The notes beneath the pieces were generated by a model. That model ran no database searches and was not told where the DNA came from. It worked only from the letters and a program-made list of their open reading frames with translations. A program made the position numbers and the translations under genes. Positions 18,681 through 27,107 of a stretch of DNA of 64,000 nucleotides are shown in pieces; position 1 is the stretch's first letter, and the number at the start of each line of letters is the position of its first letter. This DNA comes from Lewinellaceae bacterium. GTDB lineage: Bacteria > Bacteroidota > Bacteroidia > Chitinophagales > Saprospiraceae. The stretch lies in the NCBI GenBank assembly GCA_016719605.1, contig JADJYW010000001.1, positions 992,001-1,056,000 on the forward strand, written 5' to 3'.

Positions 18681-19766
18681 ATGCCCAACGCCCTGCTCCT
18701 CCTCGAAGATGGTACTGTATTCCGCGGTCGCGCCGCAGGCAAAGTCGGTACCACCACCGGTGAAATCTGTTTCAATACCGGCATGACCGGCTATCAGGAA
18801 GTTTTTACCGACCCCTCCTACTTCGGACAAATCCTCGTGGCCACCAACGTCCATATCGGCAACTACGGCATCAAGGACGACGAGGTGGAGAGCGAGCACA
18901 TCAAAATTGCCGGGTTCGTGTGCCGCAACTTCAACGTGGCGTACAGCCGCTTGCGGGCAGATCGCAGTATTCAGGATTATTTTGAGACCGAAAATCTTGT
19001 TGCTATCGAAGATGTGGATACCCGCGCACTCGTGCAGCACATCCGCACGCAAGGCGCCATGAACGGGATTATTTCCTCCGAAACAGACGATATTGACGAA
19101 CTGAAAAAACGCCTGCGCGATACGCCGCCCATGGCCGGGCTGGAACTTTCCAGCCATGTCACCACCGCCGAGCCGTATTTCATTGGAAATCCCGACGCCA
19201 AATTTCGGATTGCCGTCCTGGACTACGGGGTGAAAAAAAATATCCTGCGTTGCTTCGATGCGCGCAACTGCTACCTGAAAGTTTTTCCTGCCCGTACAGA
19301 TTTTGCAGCAATAAAAGCCTGGAATCCCGACGGGTATTTCCTCTCCAACGGCCCCGGCGACCCGGCTTCGATGGAGTATGCGGTTGTACAAACCCGCCAA
19401 ATGCTCGACGACGGCAAACCCCTGTTCGGTATTTGCCTCGGCCAGCAAATACTCGCCCGTGCCGCCGGCCTGCCCACCTACAAACTCCACCACGGGCACC
19501 GCGGCATCAACCATCCGGTGAAAAACCTGATGACCGGCCGTTGCGAAATCACCAGCCAGAACCATGGTTTTGGCGTGCTCGAACAGGCTGTGTACGATGC
19601 CCCCAGTCTCGTCGAACCGACGCACATCAACCTGAATGACAACACCATTGAGGGTATCCGCCTGAAAAACAAACAGGCTTTTTCGGTGCAATACCACCCC
19701 GAGGCCGGCCCCGGCCCGCACGATGCGCGGTATTTGTTCGATCAGTTTGTCGGCATGCTGGGATAG
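18681..19766 (+). CDS. carA: Carbamoyl-phosphate synthase small (glutaminase) subunit
   Basis: 361 residues, standard length. It hydrolyses glutamine and passes ammonia to the large subunit (CarB) for carbamoyl phosphate synthesis, feeding pyrimidine and arginine pathways. The N-terminal domain has LLLEDGTVFRGRAAG and FNTGMTGYQEVFTDPSYFGQ. The C-terminal amidotransferase shows LSNGPGDPASM, nucleophile Cys252 in FGICLGQQILARA, and catalytic His/Glu in QYHPEAGPGPHD. carB is not in the window. The gene is convergent with the SulP transporter (11 bp between stops). Confidence 0.98.
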   Translation: MPNALLLLEDGTVFRGRAAGKVGTTTGEICFNTGMTGYQEVFTDPSYFGQILVATNVHIGNYGIKDDEVESEHIKIAGFVCRNFNVAYSRLRADRSIQDYFETENLVAIEDVDTRALVQHIRTQGAMNGIISSETDDIDELKKRLRDTPPMAGLELSSHVTTAEPYFIGNPDAKFRIAVLDYGVKKNILRCFDARNCYLKVFPARTDFAAIKAWNPDGYFLSNGPGDPASMEYAVVQTRQMLDDGKPLFGICLGQQILARAAGLPTYKLHHGHRGINHPVKNLMTGRCEITSQNHGFGVLEQAVYDAPSLVEPTHINLNDNTIEGIRLKNKQAFSVQYHPEAGPGPHDARYLFDQFVGMLG

Positions 19767-19777
19767 GTTTCCGGTTT

Positions 19778-21349
19778 TCAGTGCAGCGCCGTCACATTCA
19801 CCCGCTCTACGTTTTTCAGGTTCAGCTGGATATGCTTCTCGTGGGCCTGCTTTTCAAATTCGCTGATCATCTCCAGCACATCGTAGTCAATGAACCGGCT
19901 TCCCGAACCGTCAATCGTCAGCACGGAGTACGGGGGCACCTTGTAAAGGGCGTTTTGCAGGTTCACCTTGTTCAAAAAGGTGACCATGGAGTTCAGTTTG
20001 ATGTAGTAAACATCGGTGGCAGACTCCTGGTGTTTCTCGATGTCGTACTCCACTTTAAAGTTGTTGCGCACCAAAAAATAGATCGAGATCAGCAACCCGA
20101 TGCCAACCCCCTCCAGGAGGTCGGTGAGCAGTACCACGACAATGGTGATGACGAATGGCATGAACTGGTTCCAGCCGAGGGCAAACATATTTCGGTACAG
20201 GGCGGGCTTGGTCAGGTTGTAACCCGTAATGAGCAGGATAGCCGCCAGTGCTGCGAACGGGATCATGTTCAGGGCAAGGGGAATGAGCACAACCGCTCCC
20301 AACAGGAACACCCCGTGTGTGAATGCCGAGAGCCGGGTACGCCCGCCCGCATCCACATTGGCCGCGCCACGCACGATAACCGCCGTCATGGGAATAGCGC
20401 CCACAAGTCCGCACAACATATTGCCCACGCCCTGCGCGATCAGCTCACGGTTAACCGGGGTTTTGCGCTTCAGTTTGTCCAATTTGTCAATGGCTTCCAC
20501 GCACAACAGGGTTTCGAGGCTTGCCAGCATACCAATCGTAAAAGCGTCCTTGAAAATCCGGGGATCGCTGAACAGTTTGGAGAAATCGGCCGTGGTTATT
20601 TCGGCAAAAATATCGGCAGGTATGGTCACCAATTGGCCGGGCCGGAGCGTCCATGCAGGCAAAAACTGCTGGTAGGCTACTGCCAAACCCACACCGGCCG
20701 AAACAACCAGCAAGGGCAGGGGAATCCACTTGACCTTTTTTTTAAAAAAACTACTCAGTACCGTGAGCAGGAGCACACTCGTAGCGCTGATGGTCAGTAC
20801 CGGCAGTGAGAAGTGGTGGTAAAAGTTGTTGAGGTTTTTGTAGAAATGATTGCTGCTGAACAGCCCCAAAAAGCCGTCGGTCCAGAAATCCGGCTGGTCG
20901 TAGCCGAGTGCGAGCGGTATTTGTTTGGAAATCAAAATAATGCCGATAGCGGCCAGCATACCCTTGATGACCGCCGACGGAAAGTAGCTGGCCACGGTAC
21001 CTAAGCGCAACAGACCCAGCAGCAGCTGAAATGCGCCCGCCAGAAACACTGCCAGCAGAAATACCCGGTAATCGCCAAACGATGCAATGGATGCCGCCAC
21101 CACCGTGGTGAGGCCGGCTGCCGGGCCGGATACCCCCAGTTGGGAGCCGCTCACGAACGAAACAACTAAGCCCCCGATCACACCCGACAGGATACCCGCG
21201 TACAGTGGCGCGCCCGAAGCCAGTGAAATACCCAGACATAGCGGCAGGGCAACTAGAAAAACAGACAGGCCGGCGGGCAGGTCGTGTTTGAGCCATACTA
21301 AGCGGTAGTAGTGCAGTTTGTGGCGGTTGGGGAAGGTGGGTAATTCCAT
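19778..21349 (-). CDS. SulP family inorganic anion transporter with STAS domain
   Basis: 523 residues. The first 400 or so form the SulP membrane domain with about 12 helices; signatures include HDLPAGLSVFLVALPLCLGI, ASGAPLYAGILSGVIGG, GSQLGVSGPAAGLTTVV and ANVDAGGRTRLSAF. Residues about 430-523 form a cytoplasmic STAS domain (VDLxxVExVNVTALH-like end). Family members move sulfate, bicarbonate or other anions, often with Na+ or H+. The substrate is not determined here; bicarbonate is possible. The methyltransferase gene lies 52 bp upstream on the same strand. Confidence 0.92.
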   Translation of the reverse strand: MELPTFPNRHKLHYYRLVWLKHDLPAGLSVFLVALPLCLGISLASGAPLYAGILSGVIGGLVVSFVSGSQLGVSGPAAGLTTVVAASIASFGDYRVFLLAVFLAGAFQLLLGLLRLGTVASYFPSAVIKGMLAAIGIILISKQIPLALGYDQPDFWTDGFLGLFSSNHFYKNLNNFYHHFSLPVLTISATSVLLLTVLSSFFKKKVKWIPLPLLVVSAGVGLAVAYQQFLPAWTLRPGQLVTIPADIFAEITTADFSKLFSDPRIFKDAFTIGMLASLETLLCVEAIDKLDKLKRKTPVNRELIAQGVGNMLCGLVGAIPMTAVIVRGAANVDAGGRTRLSAFTHGVFLLGAVVLIPLALNMIPFAALAAILLITGYNLTKPALYRNMFALGWNQFMPFVITIVVVLLTDLLEGVGIGLLISIYFLVRNNFKVEYDIEKHQESATDVYYIKLNSMVTFLNKVNLQNALYKVPPYSVLTIDGSGSRFIDYDVLEMISEFEKQAHEKHIQLNLKNVERVNVTALH

Positions 21350-21401
21350 AATGAACGATATTTTAGCAACGCACTTGGAGTGTAAGACTTCGGAGCGGGT
21401 C

Positions 21402-21998
21402 TCAAACCATCTTTTTCCACATTTTCAGTTTTCGGTCAAAAGCATACGACTGCATGATGTAGCTACCCGGCACTTCTTCGCCGTAACTAAAGTAGGTAGC
21501 CAGTCGTGTACCGATGGGCATGGCATCCAATTGTTCCCGCACATAGTCACAGTACACGGCATACAGTTGTGGGTCCAGCGCGACGGAGTCGTCAATGGGG
21601 TTGGTTTGAAAGATATTTTCGTGAAAGGGATTGAACAGGTAAAAGGCATCAAAACCGTCAAAGCCGATTTCGGTGATGTTTGCCCGGATGAAGGTTGTGT
21701 TGGGCAGGCCGGCCTGCGCCAGCAGTTGTCCGGAAAGATCAAAAAGACTTTCGCGCTGCTCAACGCCTGTGAAGTGCCCCTCGGTACAGGCAGCCCCGAT
21801 GAGACAGAATTTTCCGGCGCCCGATCCGACGTCCAGTACCCGGGCGCCGGGTATTGCGGCGAGGTATCGGGCAGCTACTATAGCCACCTCAACCGGCGTA
21901 AAATGGAGATCGGACACCTCCCGCATGCGTGTGGGATAAAGCGCATCGAAGTCGGCATCGTCCATTGGAATGCCCGACTTCAAGTTTTTAAAAATCAT
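21402..21998 (-). CDS. Class I SAM-dependent methyltransferase
   Basis: 198 residues. A Rossmann-type SAM-binding core is visible: motif I ARVLDVGSGAGKFCLIGA, an acidic residue after strand 2 (FTGVEQRESLF), and FIRANITEIGFDGFDAFYLF at the motif IV position. The substrate is unknown; the small size and FNPFHENIF motif (NPF at the NPPY position) are compatible with a protein or nucleic-acid methylase or a generic methyltransferase. First gene of a possible pair with SulP. Confidence 0.88.
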   Translation of the reverse strand: MIFKNLKSGIPMDDADFDALYPTRMREVSDLHFTPVEVAIVAARYLAAIPGARVLDVGSGAGKFCLIGAACTEGHFTGVEQRESLFDLSGQLLAQAGLPNTTFIRANITEIGFDGFDAFYLFNPFHENIFQTNPIDDSVALDPQLYAVYCDYVREQLDAMPIGTRLATYFSYGEEVPGSYIMQSYAFDRKLKMWKKMV

Positions 21999-22289
21999 GG
22001 ATTGGTAGTTTTTTCAATAAAAAATGAAGAAAACTACGAGCAGGGAGGCGCGTGAATAACGTTGTGCCCGACAAGACAGGCGGGCGATAAAGTGCCGTAT
22101 GTATTCCAACGTTTCATGGCGCAAATATAGCCCTTTCCGATTCATGGTCTTTCGGCATTTGGCCGGCTCAAATAGAGCGTTATTGGAGAATCTGCGCTAT
22201 TTGTAAAAAGAGCATCCGCTTTCCCCGATTTTTTGTTGCAATTTTGTACACAAAGGCCGCAACTTGCAACAAGAAATACCAACCCGCCC

Positions 22290-22820
22290 ATGACTAAAAA
22301 GCGTGCGAAAAAACCTGTCCCCCCAAGTCGGGAAAAAACCGAGCCGAACCAGTACGACAAAGTTTTCAAGGAAGCGCTGCGGGCTGCTTTGCCGGCCTTG
22401 CTGACAGAAATTCTTGATATGCCTGCCGGGACGTTTGAGCCGGTGCATATTGAGTTTCAGCGCACGCTGGAGCGGAAGACCGATTTTGCAGGCCGCTTGT
22501 GCGTGGAGGGACGCCGCGACACCATCGTACAGCTGGAGGCGCAAACCCTGAACGATCCGCGCATGGCCCATCGGCTGCACTTGTATGCGAGCCTGATCCT
22601 GCACCAGTACCCGATTGCGAAATTGAACAAGTGGTGCTATTTTTGGGCCGGGAACGACCGACCATGCCGACGCGCCTGCAACGTAAGGATTTCGACTTTC
22701 GTTTTCGGCTCGTGTGGATCAAGGAAATACCCTATCAGGAGTTTCTGCGAACAGGCAAGCCGGAACTGGTGCTGCTGGGGATACTCGGCGACTATGGCGA
22801 TGTGGCGCCGGAAACCGTGA
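22290..22820 (+). CDS. Rpn-type PD-(D/E)XK nuclease, N-terminal part
   Basis: ATG 22290 (MTKKRAKKP) starts a basic leader, followed by YDKVFKEALRAALPALL, EPVHIEFQRTLERKTDFAGR and DTIVQLEAQTLNDPRMAHRL, the nuclease core of the Rpn/YhgA family, with D and QLEAQ as likely active-site elements. Real sequence in this frame ends near 22623 (LHQYPIAK). A one-base A-run difference moves it to the frame of 22499-23236. Rpn proteins are RecA-independent recombination-promoting nucleases related to transposases. An upstream in-frame extension to 22233 is not convincing. Confidence 0.8.
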   Translation: MTKKRAKKPVPPSREKTEPNQYDKVFKEALRAALPALLTEILDMPAGTFEPVHIEFQRTLERKTDFAGRLCVEGRRDTIVQLEAQTLNDPRMAHRLHLYASLILHQYPIAKLNKWCYFWAGNDRPCRRACNVRISTFVFGSCGSRKYPIRSFCEQASRNWCCWGYSATMAMWRRKP

Positions 22821-23236
22821 TGGTCGAGATCGTGCATGAACTGCGCCGCCTGGCTCCCAAAGGCTCCGAACGCGAGCTGCGCTTGCAACAATTGCACATA
22901 TTGTCAAACCTGCACGACCTGCAACTAATATTTCAACATATCATGCAAAACATTTCAGAAGTTATTGACGAACGTAAAGACCCCTATTTCCAACGTGGAG
23001 AGCAAATAGGGTTCGAAAAAGGTATCGAAAAGGGTATTGAAAAAGGTATCGAAAAAGGTATCGAAAAGGGTATCGAAAAAGGTATCGAAAAGGGTATCGA
23101 AAAAGGTATCACCGATGCGGTAGAAAAGATACTGCTTCGGTTTCCGCATTTCAGCGATGCGGAAGTGGCTGATATTTTCCAGTTGCCTGTGGAGCGTGTC
23201 TCCGCCATCCGAAAGGGCTTGGCAGCGAGAGAATAG
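22499..23236 (+). CDS. Rpn-type nuclease, C-terminal part with (GIEK)n repeat
   Basis: Continuation of the gene starting at 22290. In this frame sense begins about 22625 with IEQVVLFLGRERPTMPTRLQ, then DFRFRLVWIKEIPY and LLGILGDYGDV, standard for Rpn/DUF4351-type proteins. A run of GIEK tetrapeptides (23009-23110) and a C-terminal helical segment (ILLRFPHFSDAEVADIFQLP) follow, as in many Rpn family members. The stop is 29 bp before the sensor-kinase gene. The apparent start at 22499 is out of frame and not real. Confidence 0.8.
   Translation: MRGGTPRHHRTAGGANPERSAHGPSAALVCEPDPAPVPDCEIEQVVLFLGRERPTMPTRLQRKDFDFRFRLVWIKEIPYQEFLRTGKPELVLLGILGDYGDVAPETVMVEIVHELRRLAPKGSERELRLQQLHILSNLHDLQLIFQHIMQNISEVIDERKDPYFQRGEQIGFEKGIEKGIEKGIEKGIEKGIEKGIEKGIEKGITDAVEKILLRFPHFSDAEVADIFQLPVERVSAIRKGLAARE
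23009..23110. repeat. 12 bp tandem repeat in the Rpn gene
   Basis: Eight units of GGTATCGAAAAR (first unit GGGTTCGAAAAA, one ATT variant), in frame and coding GIEK. Copy-number change keeps the frame and alters only linker length. Confidence 0.9.
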
Positions 23237-23265
23237 CAAAAAATTGCAACCCGTCCCGCTACCGC

Positions 23266-26200
23266 ATGAAATCCATACGAACCCTCCTTTGCGTGTTGTT
23301 GCCCGCCACGCTGCTGTCCGCCCAGCAACCCCTGCGCTTCGCGCCCGCGTTCCGCAACTACACCACCGACCACGGCTTGCCAAACAACTGGGTATATGAC
23401 ATCTATCAGGACCACACCGGCTACCTCTGGATCGCCACCGACCACGGCGTGTGCCGCTTCGACGGCTATACCTTCAAACAGTTTCCCGATACCCTGAACA
23501 CCAACCTGACCTCCGTCCTCACCGGCGCCATGGCCGAAGACAGCCTCGGGCGCATCTGGTATGTGGATTTTCAGTCCCGGGTGTTTTACATCGAAAACGA
23601 TACGATTCGCCCATATCCCTACAACCACATCATTGCGCAGCAAAAAGGCGCGACGGATATTTTTCACGCGCTGTATGTGGCCGGCGCCGGCTCGGAACTC
23701 TGGTTGGTCGCCCGCGCCAACGGCGGGGTGCTGCACCTGTGGGGGAACGGACAATACGACCGAATTCCGCTACCAAGACAGAGAGAAATACTGGTTTTTG
23801 AAAAAAACGGAAAAAGCCAGTATGCTTTAAATAATAGAGGAAATGCCTTTCCCGCACAAATAACCGTACGCCAACACTCCGACGGCAAAAGCGATTCGCT
23901 GGTACTGCCGTACCCGCCCGAAAACAGGCTGCTCGGTGGCTACTGGGTGAAAAAACTGCACAACGGCCGGTATATTCTATATATAGCCGGCCAACTGTAC
24001 CTGCTGCAACACCAGACCATACTTTGGATGCGCCCCGGCGACACGCACCCCCTGAGCCTGCTCGAAGAACCGGACGGGTCGCTGCTGGTTGGGTACCTGC
24101 AGGACGGTCTGGTGCGGTACCGTTCGCTCGACGACCTGCGGGCCAATCGGAAGGAAAGCCACTGGCTGCAAGGGCTGACCGTATCGCAGGTGCTGCGCGA
24201 CCGCGAAGGCGGCTACTGGATCGGCACCCAGCAGGAAGGCGTTTTTTACAGCCCCGGGTTGAACAGCGCCGGCACGGCCCAAATCCCCTTGTTCGAGGGG
24301 CGAACCATAAAAGCCGTTACCTCCAATGGCGCCGGTGGGTTGTTTGTCGGAACCGAGGATGCGCACGTTGCGGAAATTGATCTGTCGCACCCCGAAAGGC
24401 CGACCTGGAAACAACTGCCGCATTCGGGCAGCCTTTTTTTAAACAGCCTGCACTACGATGCCCCCGGCCGGACGCTTGCCCTCGCCGGCAATCCCGCGGC
24501 TTTTTATGTGTCGGGGCATTGGAAAACATACAGCTACACCATAAACGGTTTTGGCCAATCAAGGCTGTTGTCCAGCAACCGGCTTTCCCCCACCGGCAAA
24601 CCAGGCCAATGGCTTTCCGCCTCTCCCGGACAATTGACCCGCTTTTCATTGGACAAACCCAATGTGTGGGTGGATTTGACCAACAGCACCTACCAGACCA
24701 TCATCCGGTTTCGCAGCGTCTTCTCGGCCCCCGACGGCCGGGTTTGGGCATCCCGCAACGAAGGCTTGTTCGAGTGGAAAGGCGGCAGCACCCTCGTCCG
24801 CCCGGACGTGGAGCACCCGGCATTCCTGCAGCCGTTTATAGGCATGGACGTGTTGCCCGACGGCAGCCTCGTTTTCGGCCCAAAGGGCCACGGCGTCGTC
24901 CTCTGGAAACTCGGCGAAAACGCAGTGACGGAAATCAAACAGGCAGACGGCCTGCTCTCCAACAAAGTGTACGCCGTGCATGTAGCGCCCAACGGGGTCA
25001 TCTGGGCGGGCACGCACAGCGGACTGAACCGCCTCACACCCGTCGGGCCGCGCCGCTACCGGGTGGACAACTTTACCGTCAAACACGGCCTGCCTTCCAA
25101 CACCGTGAACGACGTGCGCACCACGCCCGACGGCTCGGTGTGGGTGGCTACGGCGAAGGGTTTATTCCGGTTTCGGGAAAAACCCGGCGAAGCGCCGATT
25201 CCCGCGCCGCTGTTTGAGCAGGTGACCGTCCATGGTGTGGCGTATGCCGCCGCTACGCTGCACACCCTCCCGCACGACAGCGCCGATCTTGTCGTCAAAT
25301 TTCTTTCCCTGCACTTTCGCAGCGGCGGCGACATCCCCTACCGCTTCCGTTTGCTGCAAGCCGGCGGCGACTCGGCCTGGACCCACACCCACAGCCAAAC
25401 GGTGAATTTTTCCAGTCTGGCCCCCGGAGCGTACCGGTTTCAGACGCAAGCCCAAAACGAGGAAGGGCGCTGGAGCGCGGTATCCACCCTGACTTTTACC
25501 ATTCGTCCGCCGTGGTGGGCCACCTGGTGGGCGCGCGTGGCAGGCGCCACAGCCTTGGGCGCACTCGCGTTCGCCGGCTACCGCTACCGCATCGGGGAAA
25601 TTCAGAAAGCAAGCAAGTTGCGGGAAGAACTGTACCGCCTGGAGCAGTCAGCCCTGCAGGCTCAGATGAATCCGCACTTTATTTTCAACTGCCTCAATTC
25701 GATTCAGCATTTCATCCTGAAAAACGAAACCGATGCAGCGGTACTGTACTTGGCCCGGTTTGCCAAACTCGTGCGCACGGCCCTGAATGCCTCGGTGAAC
25801 GGAACCGTCACGCTCGCCGAAGAAGTCGCTATGCTCGACAACTACTTAGCCCTCGAACAGATGCGTTTTCAGAAAACCTTCGATTACACCATCGCCGTAG
25901 ACGACGCCCTCGACGGCCGGCACACCCTGCTGCCTCCCCTGCTCGTGCAGCCTTTCGTGGAAAACGCTGTGCTGCACGGCATGAAAGCAATAAAAAAAGA
26001 CGGCCACATCGGAGTAACATTCCGGCAGGCAGATGGATACCTGTGCGTAACCATTCAGGACAACGGGCCTGGTTTGCCTAAGGAACAACTCGAAACCGAA
26101 GGAAAAATCTCCCTCGGCGGGCAAATTACCCAACGCCGCCTGGAACTGCTCCGGCAAGGATACTCCGGACAAGCCGCCCATACCGTGGTGTATGGGCAAC

Positions 26201-26292
26201 CGGAAAACGGCACCGGCACCGTGGTCACGCTCCGTATCCCGCCAACTCCAAACTCCAAACTCAAAACTCAAAACTCAAAACTGACAACATGA
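23266..26292 (+). CDS. LytS-like hybrid-propeller sensor histidine kinase
   Basis: 1008 residues. Signal peptide 1-20 (MKSIRTLLCVLLPATLLSA). A periplasmic sensor of two-component-regulator propeller repeats occupies about 30-640 (GYLWIATDHGVCRFDGYTFK, GGYWIGTQQEGVFY, VIWAGTHSGLNRLTP). A Y_Y_Y domain (about 650-745) and one membrane helix (about 750-768) follow. The cytoplasmic part is a His_kinase/LytS type: phospho-acceptor His near 803 in QMNPHFIFNCLNSIQHFIL, and the ATPase with LLVQPFVENAVLHGM and QDNGPGLP. Its last codons are a 7 bp repeat array, and its TGA overlaps the regulator's ATG (ATGA). The ligand is unknown; in Bacteroidota such propeller sensors often sense glycans or surface state. 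Confidence 0.95.
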   Translation: MKSIRTLLCVLLPATLLSAQQPLRFAPAFRNYTTDHGLPNNWVYDIYQDHTGYLWIATDHGVCRFDGYTFKQFPDTLNTNLTSVLTGAMAEDSLGRIWYVDFQSRVFYIENDTIRPYPYNHIIAQQKGATDIFHALYVAGAGSELWLVARANGGVLHLWGNGQYDRIPLPRQREILVFEKNGKSQYALNNRGNAFPAQITVRQHSDGKSDSLVLPYPPENRLLGGYWVKKLHNGRYILYIAGQLYLLQHQTILWMRPGDTHPLSLLEEPDGSLLVGYLQDGLVRYRSLDDLRANRKESHWLQGLTVSQVLRDREGGYWIGTQQEGVFYSPGLNSAGTAQIPLFEGRTIKAVTSNGAGGLFVGTEDAHVAEIDLSHPERPTWKQLPHSGSLFLNSLHYDAPGRTLALAGNPAAFYVSGHWKTYSYTINGFGQSRLLSSNRLSPTGKPGQWLSASPGQLTRFSLDKPNVWVDLTNSTYQTIIRFRSVFSAPDGRVWASRNEGLFEWKGGSTLVRPDVEHPAFLQPFIGMDVLPDGSLVFGPKGHGVVLWKLGENAVTEIKQADGLLSNKVYAVHVAPNGVIWAGTHSGLNRLTPVGPRRYRVDNFTVKHGLPSNTVNDVRTTPDGSVWVATAKGLFRFREKPGEAPIPAPLFEQVTVHGVAYAAATLHTLPHDSADLVVKFLSLHFRSGGDIPYRFRLLQAGGDSAWTHTHSQTVNFSSLAPGAYRFQTQAQNEEGRWSAVSTLTFTIRPPWWATWWARVAGATALGALAFAGYRYRIGEIQKASKLREELYRLEQSALQAQMNPHFIFNCLNSIQHFILKNETDAAVLYLARFAKLVRTALNASVNGTVTLAEEVAMLDNYLALEQMRFQKTFDYTIAVDDALDGRHTLLPPLLVQPFVENAVLHGMKAIKKDGHIGVTFRQADGYLCVTIQDNGPGLPKEQLETEGKISLGGQITQRRLELLRQGYSGQAAHTVVYGQPENGTGTVVTLRIPPTPNSKLKTQNSKLTT
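26244..26285. repeat. Heptanucleotide array inside the 3' end of the kinase gene
   Basis: Six contiguous 7 bp units: AACTCCA x2, AACTCAA x3, AACTGAC. They code for the kinase tail NSKLKTQNSKL and end 4 bp before the regulator start. A gain or loss of one unit would shift the frame of the kinase stop. Confidence 0.9.
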
Positions 26293-27011
26293 CTGCTTTG
26301 ATTATTGACGACGAACCCGACGCCCGCGGCGTTTTGAGCCGCCTGCTGGAGCGTTTTTGCCCGCACATCACCGTATGTGCTGAAGCCGATTCGGTGACCA
26401 ACGGCTTAGCTGCTATCCAGCAGCACCGGCCGGCAGTAGTTTTTCTCGATGTGGACCTCCGCGAGGGCAACGGTTTCGACATCCTCGACGCGTACCCGCG
26501 CCCCGATTTCAAAGTGGTGTTTATCACAGCCCACAACGATTTTGCCCTCCAGGCGTACAAGTACCGGGCTTTTCATTACCTGCTCAAGCCCATTGACCTG
26601 CAAGACCTGATCGCTGTGACCAACGAACTGGAGGCCACAAACGGTTTGGAGGATGCCATGCTCCGCGACATGCCGAAAAGCACTACCAATGGAAAAATCA
26701 TACTGCCTACGCTGCAAGGTTTGGCGGTTATTTCCCCGAACGAAATTAGTTATGTGTTCTCCGACGACGGCTATGCCTCGGTGGTGCTGGAATCGGGCGA
26801 AAAAATTTTTGTGAGCCGCACACTTCGGGAAATTATGGATGTACTACCGGAAGCCGCATTTTTTCGCCCCCACCAGTCTTACCTCGTCCGGTTAGATGCT
26901 GTTTGCAAGGTGCACAAAGGGGACGGACTGGTACTGGTGTTGCGCGACAAAACCCCTATCCCGGTTTCGCGCCGAAACCGGGAGGAGGTACTGCGGGCAC
27001 TGGGACTATAG
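26289..27011 (+). CDS. LytTR-type response regulator
   Basis: 240 residues. The receiver domain (1-120) has acidic pair DD near 7-8, phospho-acceptor Asp54 (VFLDVDLREG), Thr80 (FITAH) and Lys100 (LLKPID). The LytTR DNA-binding domain (about 135-238) has GLAVISPNEISYVFSDDGYA, FVSRTLREIMDVL and FFRPHQSYLVRLDAV, ending IPVSRRNREEVLRAL. It is translationally coupled to the kinase by a 4 bp overlap and is surely its partner. LytTR proteins bind two or more direct repeats of about 9 bp spaced by about 12 bp. Candidate sites of this geometry lie upstream of genes B and the LamG protein (28533-28589 and 41090-41146). Confidence 0.95.
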   Translation: MTALIIDDEPDARGVLSRLLERFCPHITVCAEADSVTNGLAAIQQHRPAVVFLDVDLREGNGFDILDAYPRPDFKVVFITAHNDFALQAYKYRAFHYLLKPIDLQDLIAVTNELEATNGLEDAMLRDMPKSTTNGKIILPTLQGLAVISPNEISYVFSDDGYASVVLESGEKIFVSRTLREIMDVLPEAAFFRPHQSYLVRLDAVCKVHKGDGLVLVLRDKTPIPVSRRNREEVLRALGL

Positions 27012-27107
27012 ATCAAGCTAACATCCCATCAGAAAGTAAGGGTTTCCCGCGTAGTGTTTTCATATCCGCTATACGCAAGGCTGCAAGGTGTTTGCTCCAG
27101 ACAGGGG

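Noticed and set aside
19778..21349. SulP as a dedicated bicarbonate supplier for carA
   Set aside because: Convergent neighbours only; no carbonic anhydrase or shared regulation visible, so substrate stays open.
23009..23110. CRISPR-like short repeats
   Set aside because: Contiguous 12 bp coding tandem repeats without spacers, in an Rpn gene.
27012..27107. Search for a tRNA or small RNA in the gap
   Set aside because: No cloverleaf or strong hairpin found; only a short convergent intergenic gap.
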